A stretch of 64,000 nucleotides of DNA from Microlunatus kandeliicorticis (GTDB lineage Bacteria > Actinomycetota > Actinomycetes > Propionibacteriales > Propionibacteriaceae): NCBI RefSeq assembly GCF_014137855.1, contig NZ_JACGWT010000005.1, positions 1 to 64,000 on the forward strand. The letters are read 5' to 3'. The notes beneath the pieces are model-generated. The model saw only the letters and a program-made list of their open reading frames with translations. It did no database searches and was not told the origin of the DNA. Shown piece after piece: positions 1 to 8,268 of the stretch; position 1 is the first letter of the stretch, and each line of letters opens with the position of its first letter. The position numbers and the translations under genes were made by a program.

Positions 1-189
1 TTGGCCGCCGGGATCGCGGTCGGCGGCGCGGTGGTCGGGCGCACCGTCGACGTGTGGCACGCGTTCGGTGCCTTCGTCGCGCTCGCCCTGGCCGGGGTGG
101 TGCTGGTCGCCGGTTCGCTGAGCGTGCCGGCGGCCGGCCGGCCGTCGGCCGACGAGCCGGCCGTCGCTCCCGAGCCCGAGCCGTCCTGA
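1..189 (+). CDS. MFS-type transporter, C-terminal fragment (5' end outside window)
   Basis: Only the last 62 codons are present and the frame is open to the window edge, so the true start lies upstream. The visible part has a Gly/Val-rich helix, then a strongly hydrophobic segment (AFVALALAGVVLVAGSL), then a short Ala/Pro/Glu-rich cytoplasmic tail ending in PEPEPS. This pattern, a last transmembrane helix followed by a charged low-complexity tail, fits the end of a major-facilitator permease of the drug/sugar efflux type. The family call is inference from very little sequence. Any multi-pass transporter could end this way, and no substrate can be suggested. Confidence 0.5.
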   Translation: MAAGIAVGGAVVGRTVDVWHAFGAFVALALAGVVLVAGSLSVPAAGRPSADEPAVAPEPEPS

Positions 190-262
190 GCGTCGCCCGA
201 GCGCCGGCTCACCCGTCCCCGACACGACAACCGCTGTTCTGCGGGTGTTCACGACCCGTCCC

Positions 263-268
263 TAGCGT
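263..268 (+). promoter_or_regulatory. -10 box (TAGCGT) for the membrane glycosyltransferase
   Basis: TAGCGT matches the TANNNT box seen repeatedly in this window. It lies 65 bases before the GTG at 334, so this gene would have an ordinary leader rather than a leaderless transcript. No convincing -35 box is visible. Confidence 0.4.
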
Positions 269-333
269 TCGGTCCGCCGGCGAGCGTCGGCGCCTTCGCG
301 CCCGTCCGGCGGGCCCCGACCCCGAGGAGCCGC

Positions 334-2226
334 GTGAGCCTGGCCGCCGCAACCGAGCGCACCGCACCTCGGCGAACCGGGGCCGAGGGCCCCGCGGTCA
401 ACGACACCGCGGCCGTCGCTCCGACGCGGCCCGGGGCCACCCCGCGCTCGGCGCGCCGGAACCCGGCCGGGGTCGTGCTCGGGGTCCTCGCGCTGGCGCT
501 GCCGGTGCTCGTCTACCTGAGCCGACTGGCCCGGCTCGGCCACTGGCTGGTCGACGACGCGCTGATCTCGTTCGGCTACGCCCGGACGCTCAGCGAGGGC
601 GGCGGCTTCGCCCAGCAGCCGGGGGCCGCGGCGGTCGAGGGGTTCTCCAACCCGACCTGGACGCTGCTGCTGGCCGGGCTGCGGCTGCTCGGCGTGTTCG
701 ACCGCGGCCACCGGCTGGCCGGCGTCGAGGACACGGTGCTGGTGGTGCGCGCGCTGGCGGTGGTCGCCTTCGTGCTCACCCTGCTCGCCATCCGGGCCAC
801 CGCCCGGTCGGTGCTGGGCGGGCCCCGGCGGACGGCGACCGCCACCCTGGTGGCCGGGCTCGCCCTGGCGCTCTCCCCTGCCTACGTGATCTGGACCGGC
901 AGCGGACTGGAGAACCCGCTCTACGGCCTGCTGGCGGCGGCGCTCGCCGCGCTGCTCGGCACCGCGCGGGCCCGCGGGCGGCTGTTCGCGCTCCGCACCG
1001 CGACGCTCGCCGGGCTGCTCGCGCTCGGCCTGGCCGCCACGCGTCCCGACGGGCTGGTCTTCGCCGCCGCCCACCCGCTCACCCTGCTGGTCGTCGCGGT
1101 CGGCGCGGCACCCCGCGGCCGGGGCCGGCTCCGGTCCGCGCTGCGTCGCGCTCTCCCGCCCGGAGCGTTCGGCGTCGCGGCCTTCGCGCTGCCGGCCGGG
1201 GCGCTGCTGCTGGCCCGGCACGCGACCTTCGGGCTGTGGGTGCCGAACACCGCGGTGGCCAAGAGCCAGGGCGGGCTCGACCTCGGCGTGCCGGCCCGGG
1301 CCGCCGGCCTGGTGTCGGCGGCCGGGCTGCCGCTGGTGCTGCTCGCCGCGCTCTCCACGGCGGTGCTGCTGGTTGCGCGGACCCGGGCCGCCCGTCCGGT
1401 GACACAGTCAGCCGCGACGGCGACGGCGGCGGCACCGCTGCTGGTCTGCGCGGCGCTGGGCGGTGCCGGGTTCGCGGTGCTGCGTCCCGACTGGATGCCC
1501 GAGTACCGGTTCGCCACTCCGGCGACGGTGCTCGGCTCGGCGCTGCTCGGCGTGCTGGCCGTCGGTGCCGGGGTCGCGGTCGCGTCGCCGGTGTCCGGCC
1601 GGGAGTCGCCGGCGCCGCGCGGGGCTCGGTGGCCCGGACGCCGCGGGCCGGCGACCGCGGTCGTCCTCGCCGTGGTCGCCGCGCTGCTGGCCGGCGCGGC
1701 CGTGGCCGACGACGCGCGCCGCCTCGACGCCTTCGCCCGGACGCCGACGATCTCGGGCTGCTTCGTGGCCGACCGGTACGGCCGGTTGTTCGACCTGTAC
1801 GCCGACCGGCTGGGCGTCCGCACCGGGACGCTGGTGGTGCCGGACATCGGCGGGGTGCTGCTGGTCAGCCGGCTGCGGGTGGTCGACCTGGCCGGCTTGA
1901 CCGACCGGGTGATCGCCCGCGACCGGGGCCGCGGCGACACCGCCGCGGTGGCCGAGCAGGTGTTCGGCGTGGTGCGGCCGACCTTCCTGCACCTGCACCG
2001 GCCGTGGGACGCCGGGCTGCGGTCCGACCCGCGTCTCCGCCGGGACTACCGGGCGATCGTCCCCGGCCAGGACTACGTCCGGCGCGACGTGGCCTCCGCC
2101 GCGGCGGTCGCGGCGCTCCGCCCGACCGCGGTGCGCCGGGTCGCCGCCCTGGTCGCCGAGCGCCGGGCCCGACCGCTGTCCGGCTGCGGGCCGTGGGTGG
2201 TCGACCCGCCGCCGGCCGAGCGGTGA
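334..2226 (+). CDS. GT-C fold integral membrane glycosyltransferase (ArnT/PMT/AftB-like)
   Basis: This 630-residue polytopic membrane protein has a disordered N-terminal tail of about 45 residues, a first helix at about 46-64, and then the extracytoplasmic loop motif DDALISFGYAR at 74-84, with VEGFSNPTW at 101-109. An acidic DD pair in the first outer loop followed by 'EG(F/Y)xNxxW' is typical of GT-C enzymes that use polyprenyl-phosphate sugars, including mycobacterial arabinofuranosyltransferase AftB-like proteins. Several further hydrophobic helices follow, and a soluble C-terminal domain begins near residue 470. The GTG at 334 starts the longest sensible frame. It probably adds a sugar to a cell-envelope polymer on the outer face of the membrane. 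The sugar and acceptor are unknown. Confidence 0.65.
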   Translation: MSLAAATERTAPRRTGAEGPAVNDTAAVAPTRPGATPRSARRNPAGVVLGVLALALPVLVYLSRLARLGHWLVDDALISFGYARTLSEGGGFAQQPGAAAVEGFSNPTWTLLLAGLRLLGVFDRGHRLAGVEDTVLVVRALAVVAFVLTLLAIRATARSVLGGPRRTATATLVAGLALALSPAYVIWTGSGLENPLYGLLAAALAALLGTARARGRLFALRTATLAGLLALGLAATRPDGLVFAAAHPLTLLVVAVGAAPRGRGRLRSALRRALPPGAFGVAAFALPAGALLLARHATFGLWVPNTAVAKSQGGLDLGVPARAAGLVSAAGLPLVLLAALSTAVLLVARTRAARPVTQSAATATAAAPLLVCAALGGAGFAVLRPDWMPEYRFATPATVLGSALLGVLAVGAGVAVASPVSGRESPAPRGARWPGRRGPATAVVLAVVAALLAGAAVADDARRLDAFARTPTISGCFVADRYGRLFDLYADRLGVRTGTLVVPDIGGVLLVSRLRVVDLAGLTDRVIARDRGRGDTAAVAEQVFGVVRPTFLHLHRPWDAGLRSDPRLRRDYRAIVPGQDYVRRDVASAAAVAALRPTAVRRVAALVAERRARPLSGCGPWVVDPPPAER

Positions 2227-2254
2227 TCCGTCCGACGACCTCGCGCGCCGGCGG

Positions 2255-4264
2255 TCAGCGTCGCCCGCGCCGTGCCCGCAGGTAGTCCGCGACCACGTAC
2301 TCGCCGAGCCGGCCGATGTCGGGGGTGAACACCCGGCCGCCGACCCGGCGCGCCATCGCGTCGACGAACCGGGCCAGCCCGGGGTCCTCGCCGAGCATGA
2401 AGGTGTTGATCGTGGCGCCGTAGCGGGCCAGCTCGTCGACCTGGCCGACGGTGGCCCGGACGGTCTCGGCGGTCACCGGCCAGTGGAAGAACGGCGTGCC
2501 GTCGTCGAGCAGGTGCGCGGTCGGTTCGCCGTCGGTGACCACCAGCACCACCGGCTCGGCGTCCGGGTGCCGCCGCAGGTGCCGGGCGGCCAGCATCAGC
2601 GCGTGCTGCAGGTTGGTGCCCTGCACCCAGCTCGGCTCGACCTCGGCCAGCTCGACGGCGCTGAGCCGGTGGGCGGCCCGACCGAACCCGATGATCTGCA
2701 GCTCGTCCTGTCGGAACCGGGTGGCCACCAGGTGCGACAGCGCGAGCGCGGTCTGCTTCATCGGGCCCCAGCGACCGTCGAAGAACATCGAGTTCGACAG
2801 GTCCACGCACAGCGCGACCGCCGCCGAGGTGCGGCGTTCGGTCTCGGTCACCTCGAAGTCGTCGACCTCGAGGGTCACCGTGCCGCCGGCCGACCCGGGC
2901 GCCAGCCCGGCCGAGGACCGCCGCTGCAGGGCGTTGTGGACGGTCCGCGGGACGTCGATCGGCAGCTCGTCGCCGAACGTCCACGGCCGGGTCAGCCCGG
3001 TCGCCTCGTCGGCCGACCCGGTGCGCCGGTCGTCGTGGTCGCCGTGTCCGCGCGCCTCGAGCTGGGAGAACACCCGGCGCAGCGCCGACTCCCCCAGCCG
3101 CCGGACGGCCTTCGGGGTCAGCCGCATGCCGTCCTCGTCACGACGCAGGTAGCCCTGCCGCTCGAGCTCGCGCTCGAGGTCGCGCAGCGCGGTGAAGTCA
3201 CGGACCGCGCCGGAGCCCAGGTGGCGTTCGAGCGCCTCGACGTCGACGTCGTCGAGGGTCGAGCCGACCCCGCTCTGCGACAGCTGGTCCTCCAGCGCCT
3301 CGAGGTCGGCGAGGTCGGCGACCGCGTTGACCGCGTCGGAGTAGCCCATCGGCTCGCCCTGGCCGGGCTGGCTGCCCATCCCGGTCGGCGACTGCCGGTC
3401 GAGCCCGGGCCGCAGCGCCCGCAGGTTGTCGGCCAGCTGGGCCATCTCGGAGGCCAGGTCGACGTCGCTCAGCGCCTGGCTCATCAGCTGGCCGAGCTGT
3501 TCGCGCTGATCGGGGCTCAGGCTGTTCATCATCCGCTGGGCGGCGGCCTGCTGCCGGGCCAGGCTGTCGATCAGCTCGTCGACGTCCTGGGGGTCGTCGG
3601 GGAAGAACTCCCCGTGCTTGTCCATGAACTCGCGGAACTGGTCGGTGGTGTCCTCCTGCCGCGCGTGCGCGGCGAGCAGCGCGTTGAGGTCGGACATCAT
3701 GTCCTTGACCCGCTGCATCGCGGCCTGGTTCTCGGCCGAGCCGGGGTTCTCCAGCGCCTGCTTCAGGCCCTTGAACTGGGCGTCCAGCACCTCGCGCTGG
3801 AGCATCTGCTGGATCGAGTCGTAGATCTGCTTCGCCTCGGGCGAGTGCCACGGGTAGGAGTCGAGCCCGCGGACCGCGCCGGCGACGTCGTCGGGCAGGG
3901 TGGCCAGCTCCATCTCGGCCAGCCGGGCGTCCGGGCCCTCCTCGCCGGCCAGCGTCTCCCGCTCGGCGGCCAGCGCCTGGTCGAGCGCCGCCCGCACCTG
4001 GTCGAGGGTCGAGCCGAGGTTGCCGCGGCGCCGGGCCTGCTGCCGCATCCGCCGGATCCGCTCGGCCAGCTGGTCGAGGCCCTGGCGGCCGTCGGCGCCG
4101 TTGCGCAGCAGATCGCGGAGCGCCTCGCCGAGGTTGCCCGAAGCGAGCATGTCGCGACCGAGCTGGTCCATCGCGTCGCGGACGTCCAGCGGCGCGGCCA
4201 GCGGGTCCGGACCACCGGACCACGGGCCGTAGCGGTAACCGCGGTCACGGTGTTCGTAGGCCAT
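2255..4264 (-). CDS. VWA-domain protein, partner of the MoxR/Mg-chelatase-like AAA+ ATPase
   Basis: This is a 669-residue cytoplasmic protein. The N-terminal two thirds are helical and highly charged, rich in Gln, Leu and Arg. The last 190 or so residues form a von Willebrand factor A domain with a metal-ion-dependent adhesion site: DLSNS (DxSxS) near residue 485, a conserved Thr in WVQGTNL, and VTDGEP near 576. ATG at 4264 lies 10 bases after the stop of the ATPase gene, so the two form an operon. Such ATPase/VWA pairs act as metal-chelatase or MoxR-type remodelling machines, in which the VWA subunit binds the client. The client is unknown here. The pair sits divergent from sepH. Confidence 0.8.
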   Translation of the reverse strand: MAYEHRDRGYRYGPWSGGPDPLAAPLDVRDAMDQLGRDMLASGNLGEALRDLLRNGADGRQGLDQLAERIRRMRQQARRRGNLGSTLDQVRAALDQALAAERETLAGEEGPDARLAEMELATLPDDVAGAVRGLDSYPWHSPEAKQIYDSIQQMLQREVLDAQFKGLKQALENPGSAENQAAMQRVKDMMSDLNALLAAHARQEDTTDQFREFMDKHGEFFPDDPQDVDELIDSLARQQAAAQRMMNSLSPDQREQLGQLMSQALSDVDLASEMAQLADNLRALRPGLDRQSPTGMGSQPGQGEPMGYSDAVNAVADLADLEALEDQLSQSGVGSTLDDVDVEALERHLGSGAVRDFTALRDLERELERQGYLRRDEDGMRLTPKAVRRLGESALRRVFSQLEARGHGDHDDRRTGSADEATGLTRPWTFGDELPIDVPRTVHNALQRRSSAGLAPGSAGGTVTLEVDDFEVTETERRTSAAVALCVDLSNSMFFDGRWGPMKQTALALSHLVATRFRQDELQIIGFGRAAHRLSAVELAEVEPSWVQGTNLQHALMLAARHLRRHPDAEPVVLVVTDGEPTAHLLDDGTPFFHWPVTAETVRATVGQVDELARYGATINTFMLGEDPGLARFVDAMARRVGGRVFTPDIGRLGEYVVADYLRARRGRR

Positions 4265-4274
4265 CGGTTCCGCC

Positions 4275-5684
4275 TCAGGCGCCGTAGACGGTCCGGCCGC
4301 CGACGGTGTCCTTGTCGATCCGTCGGGTGAGGTAGAGGCCCTCGAGGACGAACTCGGCGGCCGCGGCGACCTGGCCGGGGCCGGCGTCGTCGCCGTAGCC
4401 GAGCCGGTCGAGCACCTTGGACAGACCGGGCACCGTTCCGAGCTGGCGGAGCAGGTCGGAGGCGGTGACCAGGTCGCCGGTCTCCACCACCGCGCCGTCG
4501 CCGAACACCGCGGTGAACCCGGACAGGTCGAGCCCGCCGAGCCGGTCGCGGAACACCTCGGCCTCGGCCACCCGCAGCAGGTGGTCGAGCACCGCGCGCT
4601 CGCGTCCCTCCTCGCCCATCTCGAACTCGATCTTGCCGAGCAGGGTCGGGATCACCTGGGGCAGGTCGCAGACCCGGGCCACCGGGGCGGAGAGGAACTC
4701 CCCGGTCCGGGCGGCCCGGCGCAGCGCCGACCCGGCGACGCCCTCGGCTGCGGCGATGGCGAACCGGGCCGACACGCCCGAGCGCTGGTCGACCGCCGAG
4801 CTGTCCCGCAGGCCGCGGGTGAACCGGGCCAGCACCTCGAGCAGGTGGTCGCCGACCTCGGCGACCAGCTCCGCCTCCTGGGCCAGCAGTGCGACCTCGT
4901 CGTGGACGTCGTCGAGGTAGTGGGTGCGGATCTCCGCGCCGAACCGGTCCTTGAGCGGGGTGATGATCCGGCCCCGGTTGGTGTAGTCCTCCGGGTTGGC
5001 GGTGGCGATCAGCAGCAGGTCGAGCGGCAGCCGCAGCGAGTAGCCGCGGACCTGGATGTCGCGCTCCTCGAGGACGTTGAACAGCGCGACCTGGATCCGC
5101 TCGGCCAGGTCGGGGAGCTCGTTGAGCCCGAACAGCCCGCGGTTGGTCCGCGGCACCAGCCCGTAGTGGACGGTCTCGGGGTCGCCGAGGGTGCGGCCCT
5201 GCGCCACCTTGACCGGGTCGACGTCGCCGACCAGGTCGCCGACGCTGGTGTCGGGGGTGGCGAGCTTCTCGGTGTAGCGGTCGTCGCGGTGCCGCCAGGA
5301 CACCGGGAGGTCCTCGCCGAGCTCGGCGGCCAGCCCCCGGCACCGCAGGCACACCGGCGCGTACGGGTCGTCGTGGATCTCGCAGCCGGCCACCTCGGGC
5401 TGCCACTCGTCGAGCAGCCGGGCCACCGTCCGCATCAGCCGGGTCTTGCCCTGACCGCGCTCGCCGAGCAGCACCAGGTCGTGCCCGGCCAGCAGCGCCG
5501 CCTCGAGCTCGGGCAGCACCGAGTCCTCGAAGCCCACCATGCCGGGGAACGCGGCCTCGCGGCTCTGCAGCCGGTCGACCAGGTTGGCCCGGATCTCCTC
5601 CTTGACGCCCCGGCTCGTCCACCCCGAGGCCCGCAGCTCACCGACCGTGCTGATCGTCGGCGCCGTCGCTGTCTGTTCGCTCAC
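4275..5684 (-). CDS. AAA+ ATPase, magnesium-chelatase/MoxR-like
   Basis: This 469-residue ATPase has Walker A GERGQGKT near residue 73 and a Cys cluster CEIH...CLRC at about 97-112 that could hold a metal ion. The Walker B-like GLFGLNELPDL near 180 has Asn-Glu in place of Asp-Glu, which I recall as normal for this COG1239-type family. IATANPEDY near 223 is the sensor 1 strand. The GTG at 5684 was chosen because TAGTGT sits 7 bases upstream, a leaderless arrangement; the frame stays open further upstream, but that part is antisense to sepH and not protein-like. The ATPase leads the operon and should drive its VWA partner in ATP-dependent remodelling of an unknown client. Confidence 0.82.
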   Translation of the reverse strand: MSEQTATAPTISTVGELRASGWTSRGVKEEIRANLVDRLQSREAAFPGMVGFEDSVLPELEAALLAGHDLVLLGERGQGKTRLMRTVARLLDEWQPEVAGCEIHDDPYAPVCLRCRGLAAELGEDLPVSWRHRDDRYTEKLATPDTSVGDLVGDVDPVKVAQGRTLGDPETVHYGLVPRTNRGLFGLNELPDLAERIQVALFNVLEERDIQVRGYSLRLPLDLLLIATANPEDYTNRGRIITPLKDRFGAEIRTHYLDDVHDEVALLAQEAELVAEVGDHLLEVLARFTRGLRDSSAVDQRSGVSARFAIAAAEGVAGSALRRAARTGEFLSAPVARVCDLPQVIPTLLGKIEFEMGEEGRERAVLDHLLRVAEAEVFRDRLGGLDLSGFTAVFGDGAVVETGDLVTASDLLRQLGTVPGLSKVLDRLGYGDDAGPGQVAAAAEFVLEGLYLTRRIDKDTVGGRTVYGA

Positions 5685-5691
5685 CTGTTCG

Positions 5692-5697
5692 ACACTA
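5692..5697 (-). promoter_or_regulatory. -10 box (TAGTGT) of the AAA+/VWA operon
   Basis: TAGTGT on the minus strand ends 7 bases before the GTG at 5684, which predicts a leaderless mRNA and fixes that start. It faces the sepH -10 box about 70 bases away. Confidence 0.6.
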
Positions 5698-5768
5698 CGA
5701 CCGGACGGCAAGGTGGTCGACGGCGCGGTGGGAGCGTCCCGTTCCGGGGCGGTCGGGGCGGGAACCGG

Positions 5769-5774
5769 TAGGTT
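5769..5774 (+). promoter_or_regulatory. -10 box (TAGGTT) of sepH
   Basis: TAGGTT ends 7 bases before the GTG at 5782. The spacing predicts a leaderless transcript and supports 5782 as the sepH start over downstream Met codons. Confidence 0.6.
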
Positions 5775-5781
5775 GGTCCCG

Positions 5782-7431
5782 GTGAGCGGACCGGGTGCTG
5801 CGACGCCGGGTATCCGCGATCCCGAACGTCCCCGACGCAGCCGGGAGCGGCCCATCGACGGTGAGCCGAGCAGGACGTCACGCCCAGCAGGACCGGGCCA
5901 TTCGAGACAGGGGCAGCTGGACATCGAGATGGAGAGTGCACTGAGACCGCGCGAGATCCAGACCCGGATCCGCTCGGGCGAGTCGGTCGAGGACGTCGCC
6001 CGCGCCGCCGGGGTCCCGGTCGAGCGGATCGAGCCGTTCGCCGGCCCGGTGCTGGCCGAGCGCGAGCACGTCGCGGCCCAGGCCCAGCGGAGCTCCGCCC
6101 GGCGCCGCGGCGAGGGGTCGGGACACCGCGAGCTGCGGGCGGTGGTGGCCGAACGCCTCGGCACCCGCTCGATCGACCCCGAGACCGTGCTCTGGGACTC
6201 CTTCCGGCTCGAGGACGGCCGCTGGGCGGTCACCGCCCGCTACGCCTCGGGTGAGGCCACCCGGGAGGCGCTGTTCCACTTCGACCCGCGCGGCCGGTTC
6301 TCGGTGGCCGGCAACGACGAGGCCCGCTGGGTGCTCGGCGAGCAGAGCCCGCTGCACGGTCCGCAGCCGGGCCGCCAGCCGCGCCGTCCCGGCTCGGAGG
6401 ACCCGGACGCCGAGCCGACGCTCGAGCTGAGCGACGAGCTCGCGCTGGTCCGCGCCATCCAGGAGCGGCCCGTCGACGCGGCCGCCGCCGGCGGCACGGG
6501 TGACGCGGGAGCGGACCAGCAGGACGCCCCGGTGGTCGAGGTGACCGAGGTCGCCGTCACCCGGGTCGAGGTCGTCGCCGAGGACCCCGCGGCCACCGGC
6601 AGACCGGTTACCGACAGCCCGGACGCCGGCGATCAGGGCGCTCCGAGCCCGGCACCCGCCGACACCGCGCCCGACACCGACACCGCCCCCGACACCGAGG
6701 ACGGGGTTCCGGTCGAGCAGCTCGACGAGGCCTCCGAGCTCGACCTGCTCTACGACATGCTCGGCGGCGTCGGCTACAGCGAGGACTCCGGCCGGGTCTA
6801 CCCCGGCCTGGCGGCCGAGGAGACCGAGGGTGACCTCGGCTGGGAGCCGGGCGTGACGATCAACTACCCGGTCGAGCCGGAGCCCGAGAGCGGCGAGCAG
6901 CTGATCGACGACGTCACCGGCGCCGGGCTGGACCCGCACCGGGTGCGGACCCGCACCGAGCCGACCCTGGTCGACTCCGATCCGGTCGAGAACCACCCGT
7001 CGGACGACACCAGCCAGGAGGAGGGCGAGGCGGTCCCCGGGGTGGAGGCCGAGCCCTCGCACCCCGGGGAGGACGAGGCGCGGCCCGGCCCCGAGCTGCC
7101 GCCGGCTCCCGGCGGGAACCCGGACGACGACGACGCGACCCTCGAGGACGCGGTCCCCGACAGCCCGCAGGCGCCGGCGACCATCCCGCCCGAGCTCCAG
7201 GACCCGCCGAAGGACCGGGCGACCGGTGCCGCTCCTGATGCCGTTCCTGACTCGGCGTCCGAGCCGGGACCGGAGCGGCGCACCGGCACCGTCCGGTCCG
7301 CGGACGGGCTCGAGCAGGACGCGTTGGTCGACGTGCCCGCCCCGGCCCCGGCCAAGCCGGCCCGCAAGAAGAAGCGGGCCGAGGTGCCGAGCTGGGACGA
7401 GATCATGTTCGGCGGACCCAAGCGCGACTGA
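5782..7431 (+). CDS. sepH: SepH septation protein (DUF3071 domain)
   Basis: SepH is an actinobacterial cell-division protein that binds FtsZ and promotes Z-ring assembly. The product here is 549 residues. After about 45 unconserved residues comes the conserved stretch GQLDIEMESALRPREIQ with a helix-turn-helix-like IRSGESVEDVARAAGVPVER, then the rest of the DUF3071 domain to about residue 190. A long acidic, Pro-rich disordered region follows, and the protein ends in the family's C-terminal motif (RKKKRAEVPSWDEIMFG). The N-terminal beta-rich segment usually found before GQLxIEME is not recognisable. The GTG is supported by a leaderless -10 box. It is divergent from the AAA+/VWA operon. Confidence 0.88.
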   Translation: MSGPGAATPGIRDPERPRRSRERPIDGEPSRTSRPAGPGHSRQGQLDIEMESALRPREIQTRIRSGESVEDVARAAGVPVERIEPFAGPVLAEREHVAAQAQRSSARRRGEGSGHRELRAVVAERLGTRSIDPETVLWDSFRLEDGRWAVTARYASGEATREALFHFDPRGRFSVAGNDEARWVLGEQSPLHGPQPGRQPRRPGSEDPDAEPTLELSDELALVRAIQERPVDAAAAGGTGDAGADQQDAPVVEVTEVAVTRVEVVAEDPAATGRPVTDSPDAGDQGAPSPAPADTAPDTDTAPDTEDGVPVEQLDEASELDLLYDMLGGVGYSEDSGRVYPGLAAEETEGDLGWEPGVTINYPVEPEPESGEQLIDDVTGAGLDPHRVRTRTEPTLVDSDPVENHPSDDTSQEEGEAVPGVEAEPSHPGEDEARPGPELPPAPGGNPDDDDATLEDAVPDSPQAPATIPPELQDPPKDRATGAAPDAVPDSASEPGPERRTGTVRSADGLEQDALVDVPAPAPAKPARKKKRAEVPSWDEIMFGGPKRD

Positions 7432-7461
7432 GGCCGGTTTGGGGCCGTCGTCCCGGCGTCC

Positions 7462-8268
7462 TCAGCTCGACGCGCTGGCGTAGCGCCGCACGGCCAGCCG
7501 CCAGTGCAGCCGGGTGACCAGTACCGCGACCACCCCCAGCCCGACCATGATCACCACCTGTCCGGCCGACGGGCCGCGGGTCAGCGCCTGCACCGGGTAG
7601 GTGCTGGCCACCCCGACCGGGACGACGAAGATCATCAGCGTCCGCACCGCGGTCGGGAACAGGCTGACCGGATATCGTCCGGCCGTGAAGGCCTCGAGGA
7701 CCAGGTCGTGGACGAAGTCGGCCGAGCTGAACCAGAAGGCCAGATAGGCCGCGTTTGTCCAGACCGCCGCGAGCAGCACGGTCCCGCAGAGCAGGGCGAG
7801 CACCGCCTGCGCGACCCCGCCCGGCGTCGGGTGGCTGTCCCCCAGCCCGACGACCACCAGTGCGACCCCGGCCAGGGTGCCGGTCAGCGCCGCCGGCTGG
7901 ACCCAGCGGAAGGTGCAGAACCACTGCGGGTCGACCGGTCGGATCAGCACCCCGTCGAGCTCGCCGGTGCGGACGTAGCCGCTGAGCCGGAGCAGGTTCG
8001 GCGCGACGAAGACCTCGAGCAGGCTCTGCACCAGCTGGTAGCACCCGGCCACCGCGATCAGCTGCCGCGCGGTCCAGCCGCCGATCTCCGGGGTGCGGGC
8101 CCCCAGCACCAGCACCGGGATCACCCCGACCACGATCCGGGCCAGCGCGACCAGCCCCGTGGTCCAGGCCTGCGCCCGGAACTGCGCGTCCCGTCGGACG
8201 GCCTGCACCAGCACCGCGCGCCAGGTGCGGAGGTGCCGGGCCAGGGTGCCCCGCCGCGTCGCGCTCAT
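7462..8268 (-). CDS. ABC-2 family transporter permease, second subunit
   Basis: This 268-residue protein has about six hydrophobic helices and no ATPase motif. After a basic N-terminus (MSATRRGTLARHLRTWRAVL) the sequence resembles the ABC-2 permease group PF06182, which is normally encoded as two dissimilar permeases behind one ATPase. The ATG at 8268 overlaps the TGA of the upstream permease as ATGA, indicating translational coupling. With its two upstream neighbours it forms a complete exporter with ATPase, permease 1 and permease 2. The family is linked to export of drugs or lipids, but no substrate is evident. It is the last gene of the operon and converges on sepH. Confidence 0.82.
   Translation of the reverse strand: MSATRRGTLARHLRTWRAVLVQAVRRDAQFRAQAWTTGLVALARIVVGVIPVLVLGARTPEIGGWTARQLIAVAGCYQLVQSLLEVFVAPNLLRLSGYVRTGELDGVLIRPVDPQWFCTFRWVQPAALTGTLAGVALVVVGLGDSHPTPGGVAQAVLALLCGTVLLAAVWTNAAYLAFWFSSADFVHDLVLEAFTAGRYPVSLFPTAVRTLMIFVVPVGVASTYPVQALTRGPSAGQVVIMVGLGVVAVLVTRLHWRLAVRRYASASS

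Noticed and set aside
5100-5160. Degenerate Walker B (Asn-Glu) as a sign of a dead ATPase
   Set aside because: The same GLF/IF...NELPDL form is, as I recall, normal in this MoxR/Mg-chelatase-like family, so it is not a defect of this gene.
5539-5781. Upstream extension of sepH
   Set aside because: The frame is open but antisense to the ATPase start. Its sequence is not SepH-like, and the -10 box at 5769-5774 marks a later start.
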